Shown piece after piece: positions 50,780 to 59,759 of a DNA stretch of 64,000 nucleotides; positions within the stretch are counted from its first letter, which is position 1, and the number at the start of each line of letters is the position of its first letter. The translations under genes were made by a program, and so were the position numbers. The notes beneath the pieces were generated by a model that ran no database searches, was not told the DNA's origin, and saw nothing but the letters and a program-made list of their open reading frames with translations. Location of the stretch: contig NZ_JBHTAA010000002.1 of assembly GCF_042663225.1 (NCBI RefSeq), forward strand, positions 186,001 to 250,000, given 5' to 3'. The stretch comes from Haloferax namakaokahaiae (GTDB lineage: Archaea; Halobacteriota; Halobacteria; Halobacteriales; Haloferacaceae).

Positions 50780-52755
50780 TGGTTTTCACCGGAGACAGGC
50801 TCCTCCGCCGTTGGCGTGCCGGTCGCACGCTGCGCATCGATTCGCTCTCGAATCGAGATGCCGATACTCACCAACCCGCGCGGTGCGAACAGCACGGTGA
50901 GCACGAGGAAGATTCCGAGGACGAACCGCCACTGTTCGGTGTACGTCGAGAGGACGTGGTCGAGTCCGACAAGGACCGCCCCGCCGATGATGGGACCGTA
51001 CAGCGTTCCGGTCCCGCCGAGCACCATTGCGAACAGCGCGTCACCGGAGACGAACCAGTAGAGCGTGTTCGGACTCACGAACGTCTGGTAGGTGACGAAC
51101 AGCGCGCCCGCAACACCACCGACTGCGCCCGAGAAGGCGAACGCTCGGCGCTTGTACTTGTTCGCGTCGTATCCGAGGAACGACGCCCGGCGCTCGCTCT
51201 CGCGGATTGCGGTCAAGACGCGCCCGAACGGCGAGTCCATGACGCGAACGGCGAGGAAGTAACACCCCGCCAGACAGACCAGCGCGAGGTAGTAGAACGC
51301 GATCGGGTCGGCGAGGTCGATGACTTGGAAGAGCCGAATGTCCGGAATGCCGGTCAGACCGTTGCTCCCCCCCGTGATATCGGGGATGGTGAAGGACAGT
51401 TGGTAGAGCAACTGAGCCGACGCGAACGTAATCATCGCAAAGTACACCCCCGTCAGTCGTATCGAGAGCGCGCCGATGACCCACGCGAGAACCGTCGTCA
51501 CCAATACGGCGACGAGGAGTGCGAGGACGAACGAGTTCGTCACGTGAATCGTCGTCAGACCGACCGCGTACGCCCCGACGCCGAAGAAGGCGGCGTGGCC
51601 GAACGAGATGAGTCCGATGTAGCCCATGACGATGTCGAGACTGAGCGCGAACAGCCCCCAGATGAACATCAGCGAGATGAGTCCGAGGACGTACGGCGAG
51701 AACACGCGATGAGTGCCCAACGGGACGAGGACGAGGAGTCCGAGCAACGCGAGCACTCGCCGGTCGGTGAGCGGAATCGGGTTGATGGTCTCCTTGAACG
51801 AGAGTTTGGCGACCTCGTCACGAATCTCGTACGAGCCGAGAATCCCCTGCGGTCTGAACAGCAGGATACCGAACATGATGAGGTAGATGAGAAAGCCGCT
51901 GAGTTCCGGGACGAGCACGTTTCCGATGGTCTGCAACATCCCGATGACGAGCGCGGCGATAACCGACCCGAGGTAGCTTCCGAGTCCGCCGACCGCCACG
52001 ACGATGAACGCGATGACGAGAATCTCGTTGCCCATCGAGGGGTTCACGTTGAGGAACGGAGCGGCGAGAACGCCGGCCGCCCCGGCGAGGAGCGACCCGA
52101 GCGCGAACACGAGCGTGAAGTATTTCGCCATATCGACGCCCATGACGCGAACGGTCTGCTGGTCCTGTGCACCCGCGCGGACGATGAGTCCGAACTTCGT
52201 GTACCGAAACAGCATCCACGTCGCAACCGCGAGCAGGCCGCCCGCGACGATGGTGAACAAGCGGTACTTCGGGTAGAAGATGGGTCCGAGCTGGACCGCG
52301 CCGGCGAGGATTTCGGGCGTGTTGATGAGTTGTTGGCCGCCGCCCCAGACGAACTCGACTGCGTCGGTGATGATGAGGACGAGTCCGAACGTCAGTAACA
52401 CGTGGTACAGCGGACCTCGGTCGTAGATTCGGTTGAGTGTCGCCCGCTCAAGCCCGGCGCCGATGAGTGCGACACCGATCGGTGCGAGGAACAACGCGAC
52501 GAAGAAGCTCCCCGTCGCGCCGATGACGACGAGCGCGAGATACGCTCCAATCATGTAGAACGCTCCGTGGGCGAAGTTCAGGATATCGGTTATCCCGAAG
52601 ATGACCGACATCCCGGAGGCGAGCAGCACGTAGAGCACTCCCAGTGCAAGCCCGTTCAGGAGCTGTAACAAGATGAGTTCGATACTGAACCCACCTTGCA
52701 GGGGGACGAGTGTGTTCGCACCGGCGAGTGCGATTGTTGATAACTCCATGTTCAT
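50776..52755 (-). CDS. fused LivH-LivM permease
   Basis: 659 residues, twice the normal permease size. Residues 20-310 are LivH (GLALGVLYVLLASGMSVIFG; ILNFAHGAFYMIGAYLAL; GLGSYLGSVIAALVIGMLQT), and residues 340-640 are LivM (GYIGLISFGHAAFFGVGAYA; FVSGDALFAMVLGGTGTLYG). Fusion puts both halves of the membrane channel in one chain. ATG at 52755 or 52749. It follows the binding-protein gene by 12 bases. The second importer in this window keeps livH and livM separate. Confidence 0.93.
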   Translation of the reverse strand: MNMELSTIALAGANTLVPLQGGFSIELILLQLLNGLALGVLYVLLASGMSVIFGITDILNFAHGAFYMIGAYLALVVIGATGSFFVALFLAPIGVALIGAGLERATLNRIYDRGPLYHVLLTFGLVLIITDAVEFVWGGGQQLINTPEILAGAVQLGPIFYPKYRLFTIVAGGLLAVATWMLFRYTKFGLIVRAGAQDQQTVRVMGVDMAKYFTLVFALGSLLAGAAGVLAAPFLNVNPSMGNEILVIAFIVVAVGGLGSYLGSVIAALVIGMLQTIGNVLVPELSGFLIYLIMFGILLFRPQGILGSYEIRDEVAKLSFKETINPIPLTDRRVLALLGLLVLVPLGTHRVFSPYVLGLISLMFIWGLFALSLDIVMGYIGLISFGHAAFFGVGAYAVGLTTIHVTNSFVLALLVAVLVTTVLAWVIGALSIRLTGVYFAMITFASAQLLYQLSFTIPDITGGSNGLTGIPDIRLFQVIDLADPIAFYYLALVCLAGCYFLAVRVMDSPFGRVLTAIRESERRASFLGYDANKYKRRAFAFSGAVGGVAGALFVTYQTFVSPNTLYWFVSGDALFAMVLGGTGTLYGPIIGGAVLVGLDHVLSTYTEQWRFVLGIFLVLTVLFAPRGLVSIGISIRERIDAQRATGTPTAEEPVSGENQ

Positions 52756-52767
52756 GTGCTATCGACG

Positions 52768-54114
52768 TTACAACGAGGGCATCTCACAGCCAGTATCCTC
52801 ACAGGCTTTGGTGATTTCGTCGGCCGGTCTGACCTCGCTGACGCTGAGTGCGGGCCAGTCGTACTCCTCCGGAGCGACGATTTTTCCGACGGGGTAATCA
52901 CGAACCGCCTGGTGGTCGCACTCGCGCATGGTGACCGGACCCATCGGTTCTTCGGACTCCAAATCGGCCATCCCGGCGACGATATCCGCGGTTTCGGTTC
53001 CGCCAGCGTTCTCGGCGGCCATCGCGTACAGTCGCATGCTACTCCACATCACCGCGCCCGGGTCGTCCGGCGGCGCGTCGTACGCGTCTTCGTACGCGGC
53101 GACGAGTTCCGCGTTCGCCGGGGTGTCGTACTTGTACGAGTATCGAATGATGGTGTACGTATCGACGGCGGCCATCCCCGCACCCTGACGGAGTGGTTGT
53201 TGGGAGTTGAGCGGACTCATGATGTCCATCTGGTTCTTGAGACCGAACTGGTCGGCCTGTTTCAGGAAGTTGATGGCGTCCGACCCGCTGAGTGCCGTCA
53301 GCACCCAATCCGCGTTCGACGACTGCATCTGGCTGATGTACGAGGAGTAGTCCGACGTTCCGAGCGGCGTCTTGGTCACGTTGACGATGTTCGACCCCTC
53401 GGTGTTCTCGATGACCGATTGCCACGTGTCCCGGATGGACTGGCCGAAACTGTAGTCGGCGTAGTGAATCCAGACGTTCTGGCCGAGGTTCTCCAGCGCC
53501 CACGGTGCCCCCGCGCGTGCGTCCTGGTCGGCAGAGAACTGGTAGCGGAACGTCGTCGGCTTACATTCGGAGCCCGTGATCGAGTTCGACCCACCGTAGG
53601 TATAGTACGGCACGCCGGCGCTGTACGCGTAGTCGGCCACGGAGAGACTGACCGCACCGGAGACGGCACCCATGAGAACGTCCACACCGTCGGACTCGAC
53701 GAGCTTTCTCGCCTTCTCACGCCCCACGGCAGGGTCGGTCTGTGTGTCTTCGAAGACGCCGACCACGTTGCGGCCGTCGATGCCACCGAACTCCTCGTTG
53801 ATGTGCTGGACAGCAAGCTTTGCTCCTCGCTGTTCTGCTTCTCCCGGTGCCGAAAGCGGTCCGGAAAGCGGGACGACGAAGCCGACTTTCAAGTCGTTCG
53901 AACCGGAGTCGGCCGTCGTCTGGTCCTGCTCTGTTTCAGCTTCCGTCGTGTCTTCTCCCCCGCTATCTCCACCACTCCCTCCGCCACCACCGGATTCGGA
54001 CTGGCCTGCACACCCAGCGAGTGCGGCGAGACCGATTGTACCGGCTGCTCCGGCGTGTTTCAGAATTTGGCGACGGCTCGGGTAGCTACTCTCTCGGTTG
54101 GCGTTTGGTGCCAT
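52768..54114 (-). CDS. ABC importer substrate-binding lipoprotein (LivJ-like)
   Basis: 448 residues. Tat signal SRRQILKHAGAAGTIGLAA ends in LAGC lipobox; a glycine/threonine/acidic linker (SESGGGGGSGGDSGG) follows, then a type I periplasmic-binding fold (KVGFVVPLSGPLSAPGEAEQ; GGIDGRNVVGVFEDTQTDPA). It captures the substrate outside and delivers it to LivHM. First gene of the operon; an IclR-like site lies 127 bases upstream. The substrate is not necessarily an amino acid: this branch includes amide and aromatic acid binders. Confidence 0.93.
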   Translation of the reverse strand: MAPNANRESSYPSRRQILKHAGAAGTIGLAALAGCAGQSESGGGGGSGGDSGGEDTTEAETEQDQTTADSGSNDLKVGFVVPLSGPLSAPGEAEQRGAKLAVQHINEEFGGIDGRNVVGVFEDTQTDPAVGREKARKLVESDGVDVLMGAVSGAVSLSVADYAYSAGVPYYTYGGSNSITGSECKPTTFRYQFSADQDARAGAPWALENLGQNVWIHYADYSFGQSIRDTWQSVIENTEGSNIVNVTKTPLGTSDYSSYISQMQSSNADWVLTALSGSDAINFLKQADQFGLKNQMDIMSPLNSQQPLRQGAGMAAVDTYTIIRYSYKYDTPANAELVAAYEDAYDAPPDDPGAVMWSSMRLYAMAAENAGGTETADIVAGMADLESEEPMGPVTMRECDHQAVRDYPVGKIVAPEEYDWPALSVSEVRPADEITKACEDTGCEMPSL

Positions 54115-54240
54115 ACCGCAAACGATTTTATTATCACTATTAAAGCTTTGGTATGATGGAGCATCGGAGTGAGGGTGTCTGGCGTCAGATTTTCGGGGAT
54201 ACAGTCACAGGAGATGGTCTCCAAAGCACGACAAAAAAAA

Positions 54241-54257
54241 TTCCCAGAATGCGGGAT
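54241..54257. promoter_or_regulatory. IclR-type site 1, TTCCCA-N5-CGGGAT
   Basis: TTCCCAGAATGCGGGAT lies 126 bases before the binding-protein start and just after the IclR stop (54282 on the minus strand). It matches the perfect site at 55184 at ten of twelve arm positions. Confidence 0.5.
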
Positions 54258-54281
54258 TCGATGCGAGAACAGAATCGGAAA

Positions 54282-55043
54282 TCAGGCGTGTTCGATGTGT
54301 AGTTCGAGTTCGTTCGTCGCACCGAGCACGGCGTCAGGAAGCTCTCGCTCTAAACGGTCGCCCTTGAGTCTCGTCGCGGGACCCGAGATACTGAGTGCTC
54401 CGACCACTTCGTCGTTCTTGCCTCGGACCGCGGCGCCGACGGCGTGTACACCCGCAGTCGATTCTTCGAGGTTGATAGAGTACCCGCGCTCGCGTATCTC
54501 TCTGAGTTCTTCTCGGAGTTCCTCGCGGTCGATAATCGTGTTCGGTCCCGTCTTCGAGAGGTCGAGCGCGTCGAGCAGTCGATTCCGCTCTCCCTTCGGT
54601 AAGTTCGCAATGATTGCTTTCCCGGCGGCGCTCGAATGAATCGGTCCGCGACGGCCGGTGTACGCACCGGTTTGGACCGCACTCTCGCCCGTCTGTGTGT
54701 AGAGATACACGCGTTCGTCTTGCTCTCGGATGATGAACTGCACGCGTTCGTTGGTCTGTTCGGCGAGACTGTCCACCTTCGCTTTGATCATCGGGTACGC
54801 GGTGACGTCGCGTCTGAGTTTCCCACCCATCGTCAGGAGTTTGAACCCCAACCGGTACGAACTCCCGTCTTTGACGACGTACCCCCGGCCCTGGAGTGTC
54901 GTCAGGTGTCGGTGGACCGTGCTGTTGGTCAGTCCTAACTTCGTCTCCAGTTCCTCCACCGTCTGTCCGCCCTGTTCGTAGAGCACGTCCACGATGTCGA
55001 AGGACGTTTCGGTCGTCTTCACCTTCGAGCTGGATTTTCCCAT
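54282..55043 (-). CDS. IclR family transcription regulator
   Basis: 253 residues. The N-terminal winged helix (FDIVDVLYEQGGQTVEELET; LGLTNSTVHRHLTTLQGRGY) is followed by the IclR effector domain (GRRGPIHSSAAGKAIIANLP; REELREELREIRERGYSINL; AVGAAVRGKNDEVVGALSIS). It sits immediately upstream of the importer operon in the same direction, 167 bases away. Palindromic sites before its own promoter and between it and the importer suggest autoregulation and control of uptake by a pathway metabolite. Confidence 0.95.
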   Translation of the reverse strand: MGKSSSKVKTTETSFDIVDVLYEQGGQTVEELETKLGLTNSTVHRHLTTLQGRGYVVKDGSSYRLGFKLLTMGGKLRRDVTAYPMIKAKVDSLAEQTNERVQFIIREQDERVYLYTQTGESAVQTGAYTGRRGPIHSSAAGKAIIANLPKGERNRLLDALDLSKTGPNTIIDREELREELREIRERGYSINLEESTAGVHAVGAAVRGKNDEVVGALSISGPATRLKGDRLERELPDAVLGATNELELHIEHA

Positions 55044-55076
55044 CGTGAGAGAGAATCACAGTCGAAGAATAAATAA

Positions 55077-55093
55077 TTCCCGCATACTCGGAA
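55077..55093. promoter_or_regulatory. IclR-type site 2, TTCCCG-N5-TCGGAA
   Basis: TTCCCGCATACTCGGAA, 33 bases before the iclR ATG, overlapping or adjoining its box A (AATAAATAATT, 55068-55078). A protein bound here would block transcription. Confidence 0.6.
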
Positions 55094-55183
55094 ATCGAAT
55101 AGCGTTTCCAACGAGTGGCGAAACCGAGATTCAAACGCTCGTGAAGAGTTCTCTTTTCCGGGCAGAATTCTAGAGGGCCACGC

Positions 55184-55200
55184 TTCCCGTATTTCGGGAA
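55184..55200. promoter_or_regulatory. IclR-type site 3, perfect TTCCCG-N5-CGGGAA
   Basis: TTCCCGTATTTCGGGAA, a perfect 6-base inverted repeat with five-base spacer, 140 bases upstream of iclR; the best of the four copies. Confidence 0.6.
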
Positions 55201-55276
55201 TATGTGTGTCATTAGGCTGTTCCGCGAGCGGAGTTCGCCGGGATGAGGCGGTGAAACCGAATGCTTCTAACATCAT

Positions 55277-55293
55277 TTCCCGGAATTCGGGAT
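55277..55293. promoter_or_regulatory. IclR-type site 4, TTCCCG-N5-CGGGAT
   Basis: TTCCCGGAATTCGGGAT, 233 bases upstream of iclR, 93 bases from site 3 (centre to centre). Its distance makes an upstream loop or a promoter for an unseen transcript possible. Confidence 0.55.
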
Positions 55294-55327
55294 AGATATG
55301 TGCAGAGAGGAACTCGGAAACGCCATA

Positions 55328-55351
55328 CATTACATGCGTACTCATGTAATG
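55328..55351. repeat. inverted repeat, CATTACATG arms
   Basis: Two perfect 9-base arms (CATTACATG and CATGTAATG) flank six bases. It lies in the long gap beyond the IclR sites. It may be an operator for another regulator or a transcript-end hairpin; no T-run follows. Confidence 0.5.
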
Positions 55352-55844
55352 AATCGAATGCGCCATCTCACAGGTGTGAGAGCCAGAAGTGGTTCGTTGG
55401 TGTAGAGAGACTCGGTATTCCGCGTCATCGAACATAATCCGACTAAATCGACAGCGTACGGTTCACTCGATCTCGAACGTTCACGAACGACACTAGCGAG
55501 TGAAAGCGCGTGAGCACCAAGGTTCTACTACCCCGTGAGTACTGTTCGGCCTGCCGCGTTACTCCAGACAATAGAGACCACTCCACCTTCGACAACAACC
55601 AATAAACATTCAATTGTTTAAACAAATGTCTTGGAGATAATCGGCATTCGGTGAAGATGATAGAGACAACACAATAAACTAAACGATTTATAAAGAGAAT
55701 CTACTCAGAATACGGACATCCATAAGTAAACACTATTGTGTTTATTCATCCGTGTGGACGGCTCCACAGCGACTTCGAAAACAGCGGATGCGGACCAGTT
55801 CGAAGGCTGTTCCGCAATACAGGAACCCTAAACGGGTTGTATCG
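55352..55844. other. AT-rich gap without a gene
   Basis: Almost 500 bases between the IclR region and the tbp gene. Bases 55590-55740 are AT-rich. No plausible coding frame, transposase fragment or repeat is seen. Confidence 0.45.
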
Positions 55845-56411
55845 TCAGCCGAGCAGTCCGAGCGATTCGATTTTGTCGCTAACGACGTCGATTGCTTCTC
55901 GGGCGTGTTCGACTTGTTTCGCACCGGTGATGACGATTTTACCGGAGCCGAACAGCAGTACGACGACGTTCGGTTCGTCGATGCGGTACACCAATCCGGG
56001 GAACTGCTCCGGTTCGTACTCGACGTTTTCGAGACCGAGACCGATAGCGAGTGCGTTCAGGTTGAGGGTCGTTCCGAGGTCTGCGCTCGAAACGATGTTC
56101 TGAATCGTTACCTCCTCTCGATTGTCGGTCGGAATACCGAGGTCACCCAACTCACCGAAGACGGTTTCGAGTGCTTTGTCCACGTCGGCTACGCTGCTCG
56201 CACCGGTACAGACGATTTTGCCAGACCGGAAGATGAGATTCGCAGCGCGCGGGTCTTGCGTTCGGTAGACGAGACCGGGGAAGTTCTCCGGGTCGTAGTC
56301 GGACCCCGTGAGGTCCAACGAGAGTGACTCTAAGTCCAACTCTAAGCCGACCGCCGTTGAGGCGACCACGTTTTGAATTTCGAGGGAGTCGAGGCGGGCT
56401 TCGTGAGACAT
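55845..56411 (-). CDS. tbp: TATA-box-binding protein (TBP)
   Basis: 188 residues with the two direct repeats of the TBP saddle: IQNVVASTAVGLELDLESLS with FPGLVYRTQDPRAANLIFRS and GKIVCTGASS, then IQNIVSSADLGTTLNLNALA with FPGLVYRIDEPNVVVLLFGS and GKIVITGAKQ. It binds box A with TFB to start transcription. Haloarchaea commonly have several TBPs; whether this is the main or an accessory copy cannot be judged. The gene has its own AT-rich promoter (TATATAC at 56427 region) and no operon partner. Confidence 0.97.
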   Translation of the reverse strand: MSHEARLDSLEIQNVVASTAVGLELDLESLSLDLTGSDYDPENFPGLVYRTQDPRAANLIFRSGKIVCTGASSVADVDKALETVFGELGDLGIPTDNREEVTIQNIVSSADLGTTLNLNALAIGLGLENVEYEPEQFPGLVYRIDEPNVVVLLFGSGKIVITGAKQVEHAREAIDVVSDKIESLGLLG

Positions 56412-56484
56412 CGTACAAGTATTTTATATACTACTACTTAAAGAACCTCGCTGATTGTCAGACATGCTTGATACGAGATTGATA

Positions 56485-56991
56485 TCAGTCTCTCCCCTCC
56501 TCGTAGGCGTCCTGAACGTCGGTGAGAACGTCGTCGCGGGCGTTGAACTGTGAGCCGAACATATCGACGACGCCGTCTTCGGAGTCCCACGAGACGTAGT
56601 AGTCGGTGAGCACACCAGCGACCGTGTCTCCTAACTCGTCGAGTTCGTCGTTTATCGCCGAGACGGTCGCCCACGAATCGAGCGAGTCGAACTCGTCCAG
56701 TTGCTCCCACTCGTCCGGGATTTTCGGCGCGGTGTACTCGATACGTTGGCGCTCGTCGTCCCAGTAGAAGTCGAACTCGTCGAGCAAGCCGACTCGCAAG
56801 ACGAGTTGATACTCGTCGAGAGAGAGGGACGTGTCGATAGACCACTGAGTGAACGCCTCTGTCCACGCGTTCTCTACCCCGGTGAGATACGCTTGGATTT
56901 CGGCCCGACGCGACCTGTCCGTGACGTACTCGTCGTCGCGGGCCTCTCGATAACTTGCTGGGGGGTTGGGAGTTGGAACATCAAGGCCCAT
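56485..56991 (-). CDS. acidic conserved hypothetical protein
   Basis: 168 residues from ATG (MGLDVPTPNPPASYREARDD). Helical, strongly acidic, soluble: ENAWTEAFTQWSIDTSLSLD, VLRVGLLDEFDFYWDDERQR and FNARDDVLTDVQDAYEEGRD. Codon use is typical. I do not recognise the family. It lies 74 bases upstream of tbp in the same direction; co-transcription is possible. Confidence 0.7.
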   Translation of the reverse strand: MGLDVPTPNPPASYREARDDEYVTDRSRRAEIQAYLTGVENAWTEAFTQWSIDTSLSLDEYQLVLRVGLLDEFDFYWDDERQRIEYTAPKIPDEWEQLDEFDSLDSWATVSAINDELDELGDTVAGVLTDYYVSWDSEDGVVDMFGSQFNARDDVLTDVQDAYEEGRD

Positions 56992-57206
56992 ACCTACTAG
57001 AATGCGACGAAAGAGAATAAACACTCACTCAGGCGAAACGTCCGCTGTTGCCAGTTCGGTACTCTGGGAGGTGATGGGGCGACCACAGTTCGTAGCTGTG
57101 GTTGACGTTCGAACAGTGAGAACGAGCGGGAGCGACACGGCGAGTGTCTCAGTAAGTGGAGCGACACGCCTATTGTGGCAGTCGGTAATTCTGTGGCAAT
57201 CGAGCA

Positions 57207-58418
57207 ATGATTCAGCACGACGTGACCGTCGTCGGTGCGGGCTGTGTCGGCCTCTCCACGGCGAAGCACCTCGCCGAACGAACGGACCTCGACATCGCCG
57301 TCGTGGAGAAAGAACACCAGTTAGCCGCGCATCAAAGCGGGCGCAACTCCGGCGTGCTCCATCCTGGCTTCAACTACCCTCCAGAGTCGGAGAAAGCCAG
57401 GTTCGCAACGGAGGGAACGCGACGGATGAAGGAGTACTGCGAGGCCCACGACATCCCCTGCGAGGAGTTGGGAGTCCTCGTCGTTGCGCAGACGGACCGT
57501 GAAGAGGCACATCTACAGACGCTCGCATCGCAAGCGACGGCGAACGGTGTCGAGTACGAACTCCTCGATTCCCGAGAGAAGATCCGAGCGCACGAGCCGC
57601 ACGCGGTGGGACGAGCCGCGTTCTACGCGCCAGAAGCAGCGTCGGTCGATTCTCAACAGTACGTCTACTCGCTCGCGCGAGAAGTCCAACAGGCGGGAGT
57701 GTCACTGTATCTTGGTCACGAGGTCGAAACGCTTCGACCCCTTTCGTCGGGATACCTGCTCTCGACGAGCAACAGCGAGATAGAGACGTCGTACCTCGTC
57801 AACGCCGCCGGTCTCTATGCAGACACGCTCGCACACCAAGTCGGCGTCGGAGAGTCGTACAGCGTCGTGCCGTTCCGAGGCGAGTATTACGAAGTCGTCC
57901 CCGAACGGGCGGACCTGTGCCGGACGATGATCTATCCGACCCCCGACCCGGAACTACCCTTCCTCGGCGTTCACTACACGCGGAGAACGGACGGGAAGGT
58001 CATCGTCGGGCCGAACGCAGTCCTCGCATTCGGCCGCGAAGCGTACCAGAACACCGACGTTGACGTTCGAGAACTCGCAGAGACGGTGTCCTATCGCGGG
58101 TTCCGAAAGTTGCTCGCCTCGAAGACGATGCTCACTGTCGCGTGGTCAGAGTTGAACAAGTCCTATCGCAAACAGAAGTTCACCGAAGCGGCCCAGCGAC
58201 TCGTCCCGAGCGTTCGAGAAGCCGATTTACGTCAGAGTTACGCGGGAATCCGTGCCCAACTCGTGAGTGACGACGGCGAACTCGTCAAGGACCCACTCAC
58301 CATCGAGACGGCGGACGCCGTACACGTCCTCAACGCGGTTTCACCCGGACTCACGTGTTCGCTTCCGTTCGGAGAACACGTCGCAGGCCTCATCGCTGAA
58401 AGAGCAGAAAGACTCTAG
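57207..58418 (+). CDS. lhgO: L-2-hydroxyglutarate oxidase-like FAD enzyme
   Basis: 403 residues. The N-terminal dinucleotide fold is VTVVGAGCVGLSTAKHLAER, followed by the LhgO signature HQSGRNSGVLHPGFNYPPES. Later blocks (SYLVNAAGLYADTLAHQVGV; VVPFRGEYYEVVPERADLCR; SPGLTCSLPFGEHVAGLIAE) also fit. LhgO-type enzymes oxidise L-2-hydroxyglutarate to 2-oxoglutarate, passing electrons to quinone or oxygen. It is monocistronic and close to the second importer. Confidence 0.9.
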   Translation: MIQHDVTVVGAGCVGLSTAKHLAERTDLDIAVVEKEHQLAAHQSGRNSGVLHPGFNYPPESEKARFATEGTRRMKEYCEAHDIPCEELGVLVVAQTDREEAHLQTLASQATANGVEYELLDSREKIRAHEPHAVGRAAFYAPEAASVDSQQYVYSLAREVQQAGVSLYLGHEVETLRPLSSGYLLSTSNSEIETSYLVNAAGLYADTLAHQVGVGESYSVVPFRGEYYEVVPERADLCRTMIYPTPDPELPFLGVHYTRRTDGKVIVGPNAVLAFGREAYQNTDVDVRELAETVSYRGFRKLLASKTMLTVAWSELNKSYRKQKFTEAAQRLVPSVREADLRQSYAGIRAQLVSDDGELVKDPLTIETADAVHVLNAVSPGLTCSLPFGEHVAGLIAERAERL

Positions 58419-59033
58419 TCCGACTCGACGAGTTCGAAGTGACGAGTGGTAGACTATTCCTCTTCACACGCTATTGTTTTAATCACACAATTCTATCGAA
58501 CGCCAACTCGACTCTCTGCAAATCACAATAGTCTCGATATCACGCAGTTCAGAGCCATTAAGAGCGCTAACTGACGCTGGCTTGGCCAAAAGAACGCATT
58601 CGGCAGTGAGATAATAGAGAAATTAGCTTTCAGAACCTATGAGTTGGGATTTCCTGAGATTGCCGAGAAATAGACAGCAAACAATTGCTTTCTGATATTG
58701 TTTAATTGTTGAAATACCATCTGTGTTAGATTTGAGGATTGAAACAGCTCGTGCGTGGTCGTAGTGTCGATGTTGAATCTCGGTTCACGCCTCCACGGCG
58801 ACGTCCGTCGTCTCTGTCAACGCCGGAGTGAACTCCAAGCGGACGCCGAACCTGTTACTTCGACGAACAGGGTGGCCCGGAGAGTCGAAAATCGTGTACG
58901 TACAATCCGAGTAACAGAGGCTCGCATTTTTGCACCTCAAATGACGAGCCGTTGAACGATTCGCGTGGTAAAGCGCTCGCCTCTGTCGAACGTTCGAGAA
59001 AACATTATAACCATGGGCAAACCTCTCTGTAGC
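58419..59033. other. AT-rich intergenic region before second importer
   Basis: 615 bases with no convincing gene; 58450-58740 is AT-rich. A TTATAA box at 59005-59010 lies about 25 bases before the livG start at 59034. No copy of the IclR-type site is seen here. Confidence 0.5.
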
Positions 59034-59759
59034 ATGTTAGCAGTAACCGACCTCCGAAAGGAGTTCGGCGGCCTAGTAGCAGTAGATGACGTCAACTTCG
59101 AAATTGGCGACGAAGAGATAGTCGGACTGATCGGTCCCAACGGAGCGGGGAAAACGACCCTGTTCAACAGTATCACAGGGGTCCTCGAACCGGAAGACGG
59201 TACCCGAGTCGAGTTCGACGGGACGGACATCGTGGCACTCGAGACGCACGCTATCGCCCGCAAGGGCCTGGTTCGAACGTTCCAAATCGTGCGCGTGTTC
59301 GACGAGATGACCGTCTTCGAGAACGTGATGACCGGAGCACTCTTCGGAAACGAGGAGTCCGTCTCGGAGCGAGAGGCCGAAGAGCGCTCGCGCGATGCAC
59401 TGGAGTTCATCGGACTCATGGACAAGAAAGACATGACGACGGGTAACCTCCCGATCGCACAGAAGAAACAACTCGAACTGGCGCGAGCGCTCGCGTCCAA
59501 GCCGCGTCTGCTCCTCCTCGACGAGATTGCGAGCGGGCTCACCCCCGGTGAAATCGCCGAACTCACCGACACGATTCGTCGCCTTCGTGACGAACGCGGA
59601 ATCTCGGTCTTCTGGATCGAACACATCATGGACGCGATTATGGGCGTCGCCGACCGCATCATCGTTCTGAACAGCGGGAGAAAGCTCGCCGAGGGGACGC
59701 CCGACGAGATTCGAGACAACAAGGAGGTCATCGAGGCCTACTTGGGTGACGAAGCATGA
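59034..59759 (+). CDS. livG: branched-chain amino acid-type ABC ATPase LivG, second system
   Basis: 241 residues from ATG at 59034, chosen because a TTATAA box lies 25 bases upstream; an ATG at 59013 is also in frame. Walker A GPNGAGKTTL and Walker B LLLLDEIASGLTPGE are intact. The signature region reads NLPIAQKKQLELARAL instead of the usual LSGGQ/LSYGEQR; this occurs in a sub-branch of LivG. Overlaps livF by four bases. Confidence 0.92.
   Translation: MLAVTDLRKEFGGLVAVDDVNFEIGDEEIVGLIGPNGAGKTTLFNSITGVLEPEDGTRVEFDGTDIVALETHAIARKGLVRTFQIVRVFDEMTVFENVMTGALFGNEESVSEREAEERSRDALEFIGLMDKKDMTTGNLPIAQKKQLELARALASKPRLLLLDEIASGLTPGEIAELTDTIRRLRDERGISVFWIEHIMDAIMGVADRIIVLNSGRKLAEGTPDEIRDNKEVIEAYLGDEA

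Noticed and set aside
50779..52398. Long plus-strand open frame (539 codons) opposite livHM
   Set aside because: Antisense shadow of a well-supported permease gene; composition is dominated by R, E and D with no domain, typical of reverse frames in GC-rich DNA.
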